A DNA stretch of 36,076 bases. Origin: Apiotrichum sp. Y4204. Lineage: Eukaryota; Basidiomycota; Tremellomycetes; Trichosporonales; Trichosporonaceae. Every line of letters begins with the position of its first letter. The stretch's first letter is position 1. Made by a program: the position numbers and the translations under genes. The DNA is taken from NCBI GenBank assembly GCA_025531455.1, contig JAMYHL010000149.1, positions 1-36,076 of the forward strand, read 5' to 3'. This document shows, piece after piece, positions 1-11,070 of the stretch. Under the pieces are notes generated by a model that was given only the letters and a program-made list of their open reading frames with translations, made no database searches and was not told where the DNA came from.

Positions 1-335
1 GAGATGATGTTCGATGTCGGTGCATTGACGACCATGACGCCTGCATTGGTCGCAGCTTTGATATCCACATTGTCGAGACCGACTCCAGTACGGGCAACGA
101 CCTTGAGATGCTTGCCGGCAGCAAGGGCCTCGGAATCAATCTGCGTCGCGGACCGAATGAGGACAGCATCCGCCTGCGCGATAGCCGAGAGCAGTGCGGT
201 TCGGTCGGTGCCGTCGACGTGACGAACGTCAAAGTCGGGGCCGAGCGCCGTGATGGTCGCCGGCGAAAGCGACTCGGCGATGAGCACGACCTGCTTGGCA
301 GTCGGGGTCGCTTTTCCGGAAGACTTGCGCGGCAT
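1..335 (-). CDS. serA: D-3-phosphoglycerate dehydrogenase, N-terminal part (gene runs off the window)
   Basis: This enzyme oxidises 3-phosphoglycerate to 3-phosphohydroxypyruvate, the first step of serine synthesis in the cytosol. Only the first 111 codons are present; the start is the ATG at 335-333. After about 13 basic and polar residues the protein reads VVLIAESLSPATITALGPDF, then VRHVDGTDR, AVLIRSATQID, VVARTGVGLDNVD and VMVVNAPTSNI. These are the first half of the substrate-binding domain of the 2-hydroxyacid dehydrogenase family. The match in phrasing and spacing is to the long actinobacterial SerA type, and the N-terminus lacks the extension I know from yeast Ser3/Ser33. The NAD-binding and regulatory domains lie outside the window. 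No intron is seen in this part. The family call is firm; the bacterial affinity is from memory and untested. Confidence 0.88.
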   Translation of the reverse strand, partial: MPRKSSGKATPTAKQVVLIAESLSPATITALGPDFDVRHVDGTDRTALLSAIAQADAVLIRSATQIDSEALAAGKHLKVVARTGVGLDNVDIKAATNAGVMVVNAPTSNII

Positions 336-1604
336 CGCGATGGAAGGTGGGCACGTGTTGCTGTACTGATGGAAAGACAGGTGGATTGTGAGCTGTGCAG
401 GTGGGCGAAAGACGGGTCATGAGAATGTGCGATTGAGAGATGGCAGATACGCCCCTCGACGGCGGTCGATACATGAGACGCGAACGTTACAATCACGAGA
501 CGCAGATGCTACACGGGTTCCCCGGACGACATAATAAGAAGCGAGCCCTTGTCGGCAAAACATGGTGATGCGATGTGGTCAAGTGATCAAGTGATGCAAA
601 GTGACCGGCACAGCAAAAGACCGAACAAATGGTGTTTGTTGTTTGGTTTCGTTTTAGCTTCCAAAACACGTGGCTTCCACCCATGTCCATCTGTTCAGCC
701 ACCTTGTGAACCCTCCGAGCTCTGGCCTGATGCTTTGCATGCATGCATGTGGAACATGGTGCGGGGATTGCCGCTACTCATTCTCATGCATGCAGTGTCG
801 TTGCAGAAGGCCGAGATGGTTTGCCACATGCGTTGGTCGTGGTACACGCTGTTGAGGCAGCTGGATTCGACATTGCCACTCCAGAGTCCGGCAGCCCAAC
901 CCATTCGATTACAATGCAGCATCTCGATATGTTCCGTGTCGCTTGCAGGCCACGTTCGTGCGGGAACAAACAATGATATGAGCATCTCGCAATACCTAGA
1001 GCAGGTCCGGCATGAACCCTTGGCGGTGACATGAACTTGTCCTCATAGCAGCCATGTACCCAGGTTCGCCCGGGTTGGGCAACGATTCCGATCACCGCAG
1101 CGGTAACATTGGATACTGACAACTCACGTCATCGTTTGGCCAATGGCCTCTTCACCCATGAGGACCGCCTGTCTTCAGTAGCGTAATTGGTCTGCTTGCA
1201 TCACCTTGCAGGTGTCTGATGTCCTTTCGAAAGTGCTGTGTGTTGTGTGGAGCCTGGCCCCACGCGTATCTGAGACTATGCAGGCATTGACCTCTTTGCA
1301 TCGACGGTCTCGGCCCCTTTGCCATACTTTTCCTGCAGAGACTATGCGGCTAGAGAAGGGGGTCGCTGGGGCAACTTGCCACGGTCGCAGTTCAAGGGCC
1401 ACGCCTTGGAGCTGAACACCCAACATCGCTACATTTAGTAGATCTCCCACCACTTGACAACGCCGCCTACCGCTCTGCTGACTTCTCCAAAGGCTATCCA
1501 ATGCTTCAAGGAGGTATCCTTACGAAGAGCAAGCTGCTGAGCTCAAAAAGGAATTGTGGGGACACCCTCTACGATCAAGGCTAGACAGTGACAATCCCTA
1601 CCCG

Positions 1605-2030
1605 CTACCACGACCACGTATTCGAGTAAGCACTCAGGACTTCACCGATAATAAAGAACAACCAATCTGTGCTGAGTCTGTTCACATAGCCCAGTGGAAG
1701 GACGCTGGGGAGTATAACTGCAAGTGAGACTAGAATGGTGGACATCGAGACCAACGATAAGTACCAGTCACTGAGGGTACGCACGTTGTCCAAAGTTTCC
1801 TCAATTCTTCTAAGGAATGAATAATTGATCGGGCCAACAGTTGTTTCCATAAAGCTGCAAAGAGAGGCTGAGGAAACGTTCTCCCATTCCTGCTCTTTCA
1901 GCTGCTGATGTCGTTGTCCTAATCGTTGGTGCAGCAAACGAGCTCCTGGCCTCGGATTCTCGTGCATCCGGACAGAAATTGTAATGATTCCGGGAAGTAC
2001 TTTGCACTCGCCTCGTTTCGGATTGCCGCA
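1605..2030 (-). pseudogene. Possible fragment of a membrane protein gene, unrecognised
   Basis: One minus-strand frame is open for about 141 codons, from just after a stop at 2031-2033 to a stop at 1605. Its second half reads like real protein: a charged, helical stretch around RRIEETLDNVRTLSDWYLSL, then a hydrophobic run SMSTILVSLAVILPSVLPLG and a second weak one, LFFIIGEVLSAYS. No start context, splice frame or family could be assigned. It may be a gene remnant or a chance open frame. Confidence 0.22.
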
Positions 2031-3164
2031 TCAAGCTTGAATGACCCACTCGAGCGGATGCTTCTGGTCCAAGTTCAGTTCACAATGCGGACCCGTGCTT
2101 CCCGCACCTGGCCCCCTTTGTGGCCTTCCCGATCGATCGTCGCGGTGACACTCTGCCTTGAGGGAACCCAGCATGTGCGAGGAATCCGCGTTGAGGGTTC
2201 GCAGTGTGACATTCTGAGTATGACCAACGGAGGAACCGCTGTGTAGATTTCCATCGAATGCTACGAGAAGTTGAATCGGAGACTTGCCACTACACATGTC
2301 TGATACGCCGAGTCACTGAGAAGTCAATGTCAGCCTTAGAAATGTGAGTGAAGAGGGATTTGTTAATTCCACGGACGTGGAGAGGATCATGAGTGGTCGA
2401 CTGCCCACAGGCAATTCGTCAATTGTACAATGGTCTGCTTGAAATTGGATACTGGGCGGCAAGGAGACAGTCGGACTCAGTGCGGAAACTTGATGGACAC
2501 TCTTTCTTTTACCGATAGGCTGTCAACAGACTTTCTGTATCTCCAACCCGCGTTTCAAAACAAGGATCGATTGAGACCGGTCAGCGCGGTCAGGCGCATG
2601 TGACACGTTGGGAGGTGGCGCAGCGTAAGATATCTAAGGCGGTGTCATCACACGGCAAGCACGCTGTGGACCAACGCTTAGTCGGAAGTCCCAGGGGATG
2701 AGCGGCTATCTGCCGGACTGCCGCGTCCCCATGGGACAGCTCTAGTGCAATCACCGCTCGTCCGCAGAGTATCATTTGAAACGCGTCTGGAATACGAAAG
2801 CTGCTCTGTACATCAGAATGGGGATGGCACTGTGCTGTGGCGATGTGTCGAATACTGTGCTGGGCGAAGGGAGAGAGGTTGTGAGCATGGAGACGAGAGT
2901 GTGTCGGTGGAGCGCGACGATGGTAAGCCGTGCGAAACGGTCGGAATCGTGGTTGAGCTGGAGGAAGATAACGTGCTGGACAGGGAGTGGAAAGTACGTG
3001 ACTGACTTTTTTTGGCTCTGTTTTTGTTTGCCGCTCTTTGTTTGGTCATGGATTGTGCTTGTCTCCGGCGTGATACTGAAGGAGTGAATAGCACACGTCA
3101 TTAATTCAGTACACGGCGCAGTCCGATCATTCTCCCTGGCCCATTCCGTCCCATTCCGGTGCGG

Positions 3165-3200
3165 ATTGTACATTGTACACGTCATTTACCTTATCTTATC
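3165..3200 (+). promoter_or_regulatory. Palindrome and paired GATA-type sites upstream of the Dicer
   Basis: About 195-230 nt before the Dicer ATG there is a near-palindrome, TGTACATTGTACA (from about 3166), followed by CTTATCTTATCAG, which holds two GATA-factor cores on the minus strand. Their place directly before the gene suggests regulation. Factor identity and function are inference. Confidence 0.3.
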
Positions 3201-3393
3201 AGCGACAACACACTGCGACCAGATCAACATTCGTGGACTGGGTCGTTTTGTTTCTGTTTGCTACCAATCCCATCATCCTCATCCCATCAACATACTCTCA
3301 TCTCGGCAGCTAGCACATCAAAGACACATCGACTTGGCGACTCGGTGACGCGGCAACGTGACCGACCCTGCTCCTGGCAGCAGGCCGCCCGAC

Positions 3394-6300
3394 ATGACCG
3401 GAGAGAAACGTAAGAGGTTGGAATGCGACGAAGGAGACGGTCCGACCCGCCAGAGAGCCTCATCTGCAGCCTACTCGCCATTGCATGACGGTGCCGAGTC
3501 CATCACGCAACAACTCTCCTGTCCTCTTCGTCCTGGCTCCCATACACCACCTTCCTCCACAGTACCAGCATCACCTACCCCACAGGGGCCCTCACGTTCC
3601 CTGTCCCCGCGTGACACACCACAGCCCAGCACAGCGTCCCAGCCTCCAAACCTACCCTCTCTCACCGCGCAAAACGCAACCCAAATCATTTCGACATACA
3701 TCGGCTCGCTTCGCAACGACTTGTCTATTCACAATGCCCGATATGTCGTGGATCAGGAGGAACCCTCGTCGTCCTCCGGCAATAAGGTACGCTGCACATT
3801 GCACCTGCCCCACAATTGCCCCATTCAGACTATCACGCCTGATGGCACATTTCGTTCGAAGCGTGAAGCTCGACAAGCGGCCGCCTATGACGCCGTCATT
3901 GCCCTGAGCCTTGCCGGCGAGATTGATGACAATCTCCGGCCCACTCCAGCTAACCCCACACCCCGAAAGCGGCCGGCGGTCCAACCCGGTGGTGGCGTGA
4001 AGAACGATCATGCCGACCCGAATATGACAAATGACACAAGCGACATTCGTAACAACAGTCACGACCGTGCGCCCATTACTCAGAAAGCCAATCCTGAGAC
4101 TCTGACCGGCGCTACTGCAAGGTGCGAAGACACAACGGGAGATGTCAAAGAGCTCGGGACGGATAACTATCGCAAGGAACCGCAGAGTAATCTTACTGCC
4201 CATCTGCAAAACGACCCGAGACCAGCGACTGATCGAACAATCCGGAAGCTGCAGACATGTCCTGGTCAAGACGCGTACCCGGCCATGAGCACCCCTCGTT
4301 TCTGGCTCGAGTCTCCCCCACTTGGCACAACACTTCACCCTACAATGATGCAACTTTGCATTGATCGCCCGACGTCCGCCCGGCCGCTCGTTATGCTCAC
4401 GTCTTGTGCTGTACCGGTCCTCCCCATTGGAGCTGACGTTGACCTCGACGTGAGCCATCAAGGAGGGAAAGGCATAATGCGTCTGCGCTCGTTCCCACCC
4501 ATCACCCTAAGCGAGGAGCAGCTCGCTCAAGCACGAGGTTACACCCGCTGTCTCTTTCGCGCAATCCTCAACAAAGCAGTCGAACCCAAACAGAATCCCT
4601 ACCTTTTCTTGCCCATTCAGGCAGCATTCTCGTCCACCATTCTCACCGCCACCGATATCGCCTGGGACGAAGTTGGCACTGCCCAGGGCCCTTCAATACG
4701 GCCTCTCGAAGTGAATCACAAGGCCACACTCTGCCGGCAGATGGATGACGCTGTGCTGTCAGTGCCAATGGAATTCGGCCGTCGTTTTTATGCCATTCGG
4801 CTCGCGGATGAGATGACCCCCGACTCCCCATCCCCTTTGAACAGCAAAGTTTCTCTTCTCGAGGCGGCAACAGGCCGCAATGCCTTTGAGTACGGCTATA
4901 AACCTGACACCAAGCTTGGCGTCCTCTCGCCGTTTGTCATCGAAGCCAAACACGTCATTGGCGCAAAGTCGGGTGGGGCGTGTGTGGCCCCCGATGAGCG
5001 ACTACACTACCTCCTCCCGCAGTTCCTCGCACTACACGTCATCCCCGCATCCATTTTCACGACGGCGACGGTGCTGCCCGCTGCATTATCAGCTCTTGAC
5101 GATGAGCTTGTCGCACACCACCTTTGCCACGACATATTCGCGGCCAGCATCAACCATGACCTCGCCCGTCAAGCGATTACATGCCCTGCCTCGCGTCCAT
5201 TGCCTGAACAGGAAAACTACGAGCGCTTAGAGATGCTTGGGGATACCATCCTCAAGCTACTTATCACCGTTGGTGTCTATCACGACATGTATAGCGCGAC
5301 AAATGGTCTCCTTGATGCCGGGAACAACGGAAATCACGTGGCGGCCTCGGAAGCGAGCTGCGTCCGCACCGTGGATAAACCCTGCGGCACCGTCTTCCCC
5401 AAAAGCAGCGGGACTACGGACAGCAACTGTCGTGATGAGGGTGTAATGTCTCGGGATCGACAGAACGTTGTGTCTAATACAGCACTCCGCAAGGCAGTCA
5501 TTGCTGCTGGCGTGGTCCCATACATTCGAAACACTTGTCGCCGTCAACGTGACTTTATCCCACACGGTTGGAAGATTGACAACGCACACAAAGGGTTGCA
5601 CAACGCAACCACTCAGATTATTGGTGACAAGACCATTGCAGATGTCGGTGAAGCGTTACTTGCAGCAGCATACCTAACTCCGAACGCTAATCACACCGAG
5701 CGCCTTCAGCATTCGCTGGACGCGCTGCACATTCTCCGCGTTCCCATGTGTCTCCGTCGGTGGACGGACTTGCGTGGGATGCCTCCGATCCAAGGCGGAC
5801 AACAGCCCCTTGAGATTCTCGGCTACGCGTTCCAAAACCCAGCCCGTGGCCGCACGGTACTCTCCCTCTCCACAGCGAACCGTAAACGTGTCGAAGCGTA
5901 CGAGTTCCTAGGTGATGGTATCATTGACTACCGTGAGGTCCACCTCTTTGGTCCACGCTGATTACAGTAACTGTCCTCCGACTGTGGGAGACCAACGAAT
6001 CACTAGGCCCAGCTCCACTAACTCACATGAAGCACTCCCGCGTTTCGAATGTAGGGTTGCCAGGGTTTACAAGCTGACGACAGTCGGCATTTGCGGCATT
6101 TCTTGTATACTCCGGTCTGTTAACATGCCTTACAGATCTTGATCAAGGACGACAGACCACCATTGACACATATGCGTTGGCCATACGTGATGCTCAGGCC
6201 CGGGCAGACGAGCGAATCTCAATGGGCGAAGAAGGGTATGAGTATTGGTCTGAGGTGCCGGAGCACAAGGTAAGAGTCTTCTTTGCGGAACGGGGATGCT

Positions 6301-6811
6301 TGCACAACGCTGTAATGGTAAAGTGCAGAGGGATTCTGTGGACGCTACCATTGTTATTGTTTCCAGACCATGGCCGAGAAACGGCTGACCACAGTTTCTC
6401 GGTGATACTGTCGAAGCTCTGTTTGGTGCGATGCTGGAGGACAGCGGCTTCAACGTCGCCGCAGTGGCCGATATCTACTACACTCACCTGTGGCCCTTTG
6501 TCGACCGTTACGGTGTGCCCCCTCGAGCACACAGTCTTCACCCTAAATCAGCCCTGATAGTTCTGCTTTCCAAGGTAGGCTGTTGTCGCTGGGCATTGCA
6601 GAAGCATCTTCCCTCCAAGGCCGATGGCTCCACTCCACAAGCAGCGTGCACGGTTGTCGTCCATGACAAGAGCATCGGAAAAGCGGATGCGCCAACCCAG
6701 TCGCTTGCTGTGCGCAATGCCTGCGCCGAGGCTCTTGCCTACTGCAAAGATACCGACATCCTAAGCACTTTATGTGATTGCCGGTACGCTCTACTTGCCG
6801 CCCCACGCTGA
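3394..6811 (+). CDS. DCR: Dicer-like ribonuclease III without a helicase domain
   Basis: This enzyme would cut double-stranded RNA into small interfering RNAs. Exons are 3394-5932, 5968-6050, 6084-6269 and 6395-6811, giving about 1074 residues; introns of 35, 33 and 125 nt carry CTGAT or CTGAC before the AG. Domains in order: Ser/Pro-rich tail (1-85), Dicer-dimerisation fold (about 90-175), variable linker, platform (from about 366, LSEEQLAQARGYTRCLFR), PAZ/connector-like region ending in FVIEAKHVIG, the pre-RNase III motif LLPQFLALHVIPAS (about 540), RNase IIIa (YERLEMLGD near 608, DVGEALLAA near 749), RNase IIIb (YEFLGDGIIDYL near 836, GDTVEALFGAML in exon 4) and a C-terminal dsRNA-binding domain ending near CDC. 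The acidic residues of both active sites are present. The DExD helicase of most Dicers is absent, and nothing upstream encodes one. The ATG at 3394 is the first in frame. Confidence 0.93.
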
Positions 6812-9602
6812 CGGCCAGTGAGCTGAAAAAGATTGGCGTGTAGCTGTTACCATACCACATGCGTGCGAGCTTCTCAGCCGCCCTCGCACATCTATCTATA
6901 CCGGTCTGTGACCACAGAGAAAGGCTGTGCCGAGTTCAGTTTGGCATCAAGTGAGCTGATGCCCCCGAAGAGAACCCATACAACGCCTGGGACAACAATG
7001 TATAAAGTCCTACCACCTCGTGATAGATGGGCAGTTGTCGTTTCTGCAGACTCTCAGAATACCGCTCGAAGCCTGGGTGCCTACTCAGAACTCGGGATGC
7101 AGGGTGTCCAACAGAGACCGAGGGCCATCTCAGTTCTCCTGCGTAAGTACTAAAACAGGAGTGTCCGGCTACCGTGGCTCATCGAGCTTCGCAATGCTCT
7201 CCACACCTCAAGAATACAGTGATGCTGGCGACAGTCAGCTTGAACCTGAACATCACCATACAAAGTGACCTTGTGGTGCTGCACAGCTCAGCCCGGAAGT
7301 GACCTGACCCAGGCCTGTTCCGTCAGTCAACATCGTGTACTTGTCAGACCTGTGACCGAGCTCTCGGCCCAGAGGTGTTGTGGTCACGTCGAAGCTTACC
7401 GATCCTCAAGTGAATCTGACATAGATTACACATTCATGTGCACAAGATGCCGCATGTGAGATGACGGCCAAAGACCTTTGCACAGAGCTGTGAAGTCGAT
7501 ACGACCCCACTACGTTGGATGCAGATGTGGATGATCAACGCTTCTGAGGGGTCAGACTCGGTTTGGCCGCTGACCCCAGACATGGGCACGAGCCTAGGGC
7601 CAAAGCACTTTAGTGTCTGATTGATGCCGATGCAGACAAGTTTACAAGCACGGCTCAAGGGGGGGTGAGTTCAGCCGCCCTCAGACCACAAGTCAAGACT
7701 GCACGGAACTGGGGTGTGTACTTACCCACAGAAGTATACAGCGAGTGCAATCTTTCTCTCCCATGCTCATCCGGACAAATCGAGGTTGAGTCATGGGATG
7801 ACCACTTGGAGTGCAGGCTATCATGCGCCATTCACCCCCAGCGGTGGTCTCGACGAAGCTATCAAGACCAACTTCCTGGGAGGCCATGCTTTGACAGAGA
7901 CAGTAGACGGTTCGAGTGCCTGCTATTCCCATATGACAGTGGTACTACCTGAACAACAACGAATGTCATCCGATGGATCACGACAGGGGAGGTTGAGTGC
8001 TTTCAACATCGATAAATGGCTAGCAGGCTGTTGAGCCACCCCAGCCTCATGTCCCGTTGCCGCAGTGAGGGACAGAAGTCAACGTGCACATCGCCTGTTG
8101 GCTAGTGGACCGAGGGCGGAATGGCGTGGAACGGTGAGGTCCGGTGTCTGTCTGATAAGAGTAAGGAAGCGCGCGTAGCGATTAACTGGCAGATAACAGT
8201 CTCTTTGCTTCTCTCCGGGGTGACATGCACTGATCGTCACTGACCCATTGTGCGGTGTGGCCGGAAAGTGCCATCATGCGGACCAGGCCTTCCTCCCGTC
8301 GCCAGCTCTGACAAATAGGGGAAGCAGGACCCTGCAAGACTCAAGGTTGTGAGCTGGGGTCCCCATAATGACCAGTTGGGTTCCTTCACTGCTTCGACCG
8401 CGGTGACTCACGGGGACAGGCGGTGACGAACGTACAAAGGCAGCGGCAATCAAATTCACAGATGGAATGTACAATCACACCACGCAGCTTGGACACGCGG
8501 ATGTTGCACCGGAGAATGGACTTCTCTCACATATTAGGTCGGCCCAGAGCCCGGAGAATCAGAAGGGAAAGAGGACACAGACAGTACTCGCAGCCGAAGT
8601 GGACAGTAGACATATCGGTGGGTGTGAGATTGCGGCGGATGAGAAGGAATGGGGACGCGTCAGGGTCGAAGCGAAACGTTATGCGCCAACAACGAGACAG
8701 TGGTTAGACCATTAGAGAGCTGGTCAGTACCGTGCACAGCATGCACGCACACAGTAGTGATGGTGAGAGTATGTTTGGTGTACGATGATGAAATGGTGGA
8801 ATGAATGAGAACGGTTGTGGACTACTGGCAAGCTATTGTACTCATGTGATGTCTTGTCCTGTCGTGTTGTGCACCGCTTTGTCTGCCTGCGCTGGTTAGC
8901 CGATTAGCCGAGCATCCATCTCCGTTGGACACCTTTGGCTTTGCCATGGTGGCTTGGTTTCAGCTGCGTGTATTCCGTGTGGCTTACGCGTGTGCTGCGC
9001 ATGCGTCTCGCGCAATCAACTGCTGCACACACTGCATACTGCATACCGAGCATGCTGCGCAACTGCGTGCTGTGCTCGGCTCCACGCATGCTGTGCTGGC
9101 TTGCACCGTAGCATTGGTCTGCAATGTGTCACATGTCCTGACCAGTTGTCTTGGCATCGCAACAGTCCGTCCTCTGTACACTGTGCACATGCACTCGGGT
9201 GCCTCGTTCCTTCCCGGGAGTCATGGTCGTGCCCTTGAACAAACTACTCTCGTGTGTGCCGGTGTCTCTTTTGTTGTTGTCCTTCTTTGTGCTCATGTGT
9301 CATCATCACCATGGCTCGCGTCGTATGCTTACGTTCTACACACTCTCACAATCTCTCACGCTCACAGTCACACTCTCACACTCTCCCCTCCATCCGTTCA
9401 CGACCAAGACGCCCATTTGTCGTTCCCATCGGAAGCACCAGTAGTTGGGTGGCAACGACAAGGGCCATTCCGCACTTATAAACAGCTGACGTTGTCCATT
9501 TCCTCCCTGCACCAACACACCACCTCATCGACTTTTGTCGCTTGTTCTCCTGCCATCTCTCTGCCGTCTCTCTGCCACCCTCCCCTCACACTAAAGCATC
9601 CC
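6812..9602. other. Intergenic region without a supported gene; promoter of the next gene at its 3' end
   Basis: Downstream of the Dicer stop I see only short overlapping open frames with no motifs, signal peptides or splice-joined frames. From about 8985 to 9120 the sequence is rich in TGCTGCGCATGC-like words. From about 9330 it becomes pyrimidine- and CTCACAC-rich, typical of the promoter of the gene that starts at 9603. No RNA gene was recognised. Confidence 0.5.
9477..9482 (+). promoter_or_regulatory. TATA box
   Basis: TATAAA lies 121 nt before the ATG at 9603 and just downstream of a CT/CA-rich tract (about 9330-9390). It sits inside a longer frame that happens to be open upstream of that ATG, which argues that the extended frame is not translated. 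Confidence 0.55.
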
Positions 9603-10763
9603 ATGCGCACTCTCCTAATAGCCCTCCTCCCAGCTGCGCTCGCCTTCATGGACGGTCCGCCGCCGGGCACCCCGTACAACCTATCACTACCGTTCCTTGC
9701 GCCGCAGGTGAACTATGCACCTGCTGGGGCGTGGCGATCATCTGGCCTCGCGGCTGGTACCAATGGCTCGTTCGCGAATTCGACTGTTTCTGTGGCTGTG
9801 CCTTGTTCAGAGGTCGAGCTCCGCTTCAATCGTGGCGACGATGTCAAAGTGTTGATCGGGGGGCAGGATCCTGCTGTCATTGGGCAAAACCGGCTTGGTG
9901 GGCCCATTGTTTCGATGAATGATACTCGCGGCATGGTGCGAATCTCAAAGCTCGACTATGGCATGCACAACTTCACTCTCGTGTTTTCCGGTGCTGGGAG
10001 TTTTAACGGCGCTACAGCTTATGGGGGTACCCAGTGGGTTATTGCTGCTGCGAACACTGCTGATCCCAGGGGCGAGTTCATGAGGCCTCTCCGGATTCAG
10101 AATGTGACTGAGCGTATAAAGACCGAAGGAAACTGGAGTGAGTAGGATGATGCAGCATCTGGAAGGGTGCCGCGTGGTCACGCCATGTAGAGTACCGTGC
10201 CCATCCTCTAACTGCAGCTACCAACCACCGCCTATCAACCTCTACAGCGAATAGCAGTTTCACTCTTGACATCCCAAACAACTCCACGGCTTTCAGCATT
10301 GTGCTCACTGCCCCTCCTGTTCCATTCCCGGCATTCACGGTTGAGGTCCAGCCCCCACCCCCCATTGGGCCTGCTGTGGATGCCGTGCGACCCTCTCTTG
10401 TGTCCGCGGACATTGTAGCGGCCATCGCTATGCTCGACGTGCCAATCTATGCTCGTGCCGGCCTTGACCCGACTCAGAAGTACACCGCGCGCGTCACGTA
10501 TAATGGCAAGGGGGGCAACGATGTGTTTAGCATTGACGGTGTTGCGTGGTACAAAGCGTAGGTACGCATGCAGTGTGCGACTCTGACAGCAGCATCAACA
10601 CCTCCGATCAGCCCAGCGACACTACAGCGCCCTCTCCACAGGGACAGGGCACAACATCCAGTGCAGCTACTGTTGGTCTTCGGGTAAGCATGTCTCTCGA
10701 ACCAGCCACCAACCTCAGCGCGCCTTTGCACTCACACCTCTCGCGCTTCTCGCGCTCCTCTAG
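9603..10763 (+). CDS. Secreted GPI-anchored glycoprotein of unknown function
   Basis: Exons 9603-10137, 10218-10557, 10590-10683 and 10719-10763 join in frame to about 337 residues; introns are 80, 32 and 35 nt. The protein begins MRTLLIALLPAALAF, a clear signal peptide. The body has many N-glycosylation sequons (NLS, NGS, NST, NFT, NVT, NWT, NSS) and looks like two beta-rich halves. The second half ends with DPTQKYTARVTYNGKGGNDV and SIDGVAWY, a pattern I associate with paired galactose-binding-like or jelly-roll domains of basidiomycete surface proteins. A Ser/Thr/Gly linker leads to FALTPLALLALL at the very end, a GPI-attachment tail that appears only when the last intron is removed. It therefore probably sits on the plasma membrane or cell wall. 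Family and ligand are not recognised. The gene converges on the acyl-CoA oxidase gene. Confidence 0.82.
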
Positions 10764-11070
10764 CAGCCAGAAAACTGAACAGCGCCCTTGATCGCAATCT
10801 ATTGGATGCAACAATGCATGTGTTAGCCATGCTTGGTACAAGTGATCTGCTCAGGTTCAGTCGAGTTCGATCAAGACTGACTGAAAGCTTCGTCACGGAT
10901 GCAGGAGGCGAGGAGGCATGGCAAGCTTCGCTGGTTATTGTCCGGATATGATCTGACTGACGGCCAATATGGCCAAACAAGAGTGAAACGCGGAACAGTA
11001 CCCTGCTGCCCTCCCGTGGAGACTTCAGACAAGTCGATGTATCTCATATGCTACAAGAACCACAGCCTAT
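10764..11070. other. Convergent intergenic spacer
   Basis: About 307 nt separate the tails of the GPI glycoprotein gene (plus) and the acyl-CoA oxidase gene (minus). It should hold both 3' untranslated regions. I saw no gene and no clear polyadenylation signal that I would insist on. Confidence 0.5.

Larger units (their letters stand above)
336..3393. other. Long intergenic region with no supported gene
   Basis: About 3 kb lies between the divergent dehydrogenase and Dicer starts. I looked for helicase motifs that could extend the Dicer upstream and found none. Short open frames overlap on both strands without family motifs. Features worth noting are repeated TGCATGC words near 735-795, a possible gene fragment on the minus strand at 1605-2030, and two GATA-type sites just before the Dicer. 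Base composition is more balanced than in the genes, which fits non-coding or decayed sequence. Confidence 0.55.

Noticed and set aside
3358..3393. Dicer start 12 codons earlier at a GTG
   Set aside because: Fungal nuclear genes rarely start at GTG, and an ATG in the same frame at 3394 gives a sensible N-terminus.
3652..4461. 269-codon minus-strand frame
   Set aside because: It is antisense to the Dicer linker and has no family features.
6270..6394. Two introns with a mini-exon between them in the Dicer
   Set aside because: Any exon there meets a stop in the required frame; one 125-nt intron joins EHK to FLGDTVEALFG directly.
7900..7925. Possible tRNA B-box (GGTTCGAGTGC)
   Set aside because: The last bases do not fit the consensus and no A-box or cloverleaf could be built around it.
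8925..9602. N-terminal extension of the GPI glycoprotein by 226 codons
   Set aside because: The extension is low-complexity, Cys/His/Leu-rich and contains the TATA box; the ATG at 9603 gives a perfect signal peptide.
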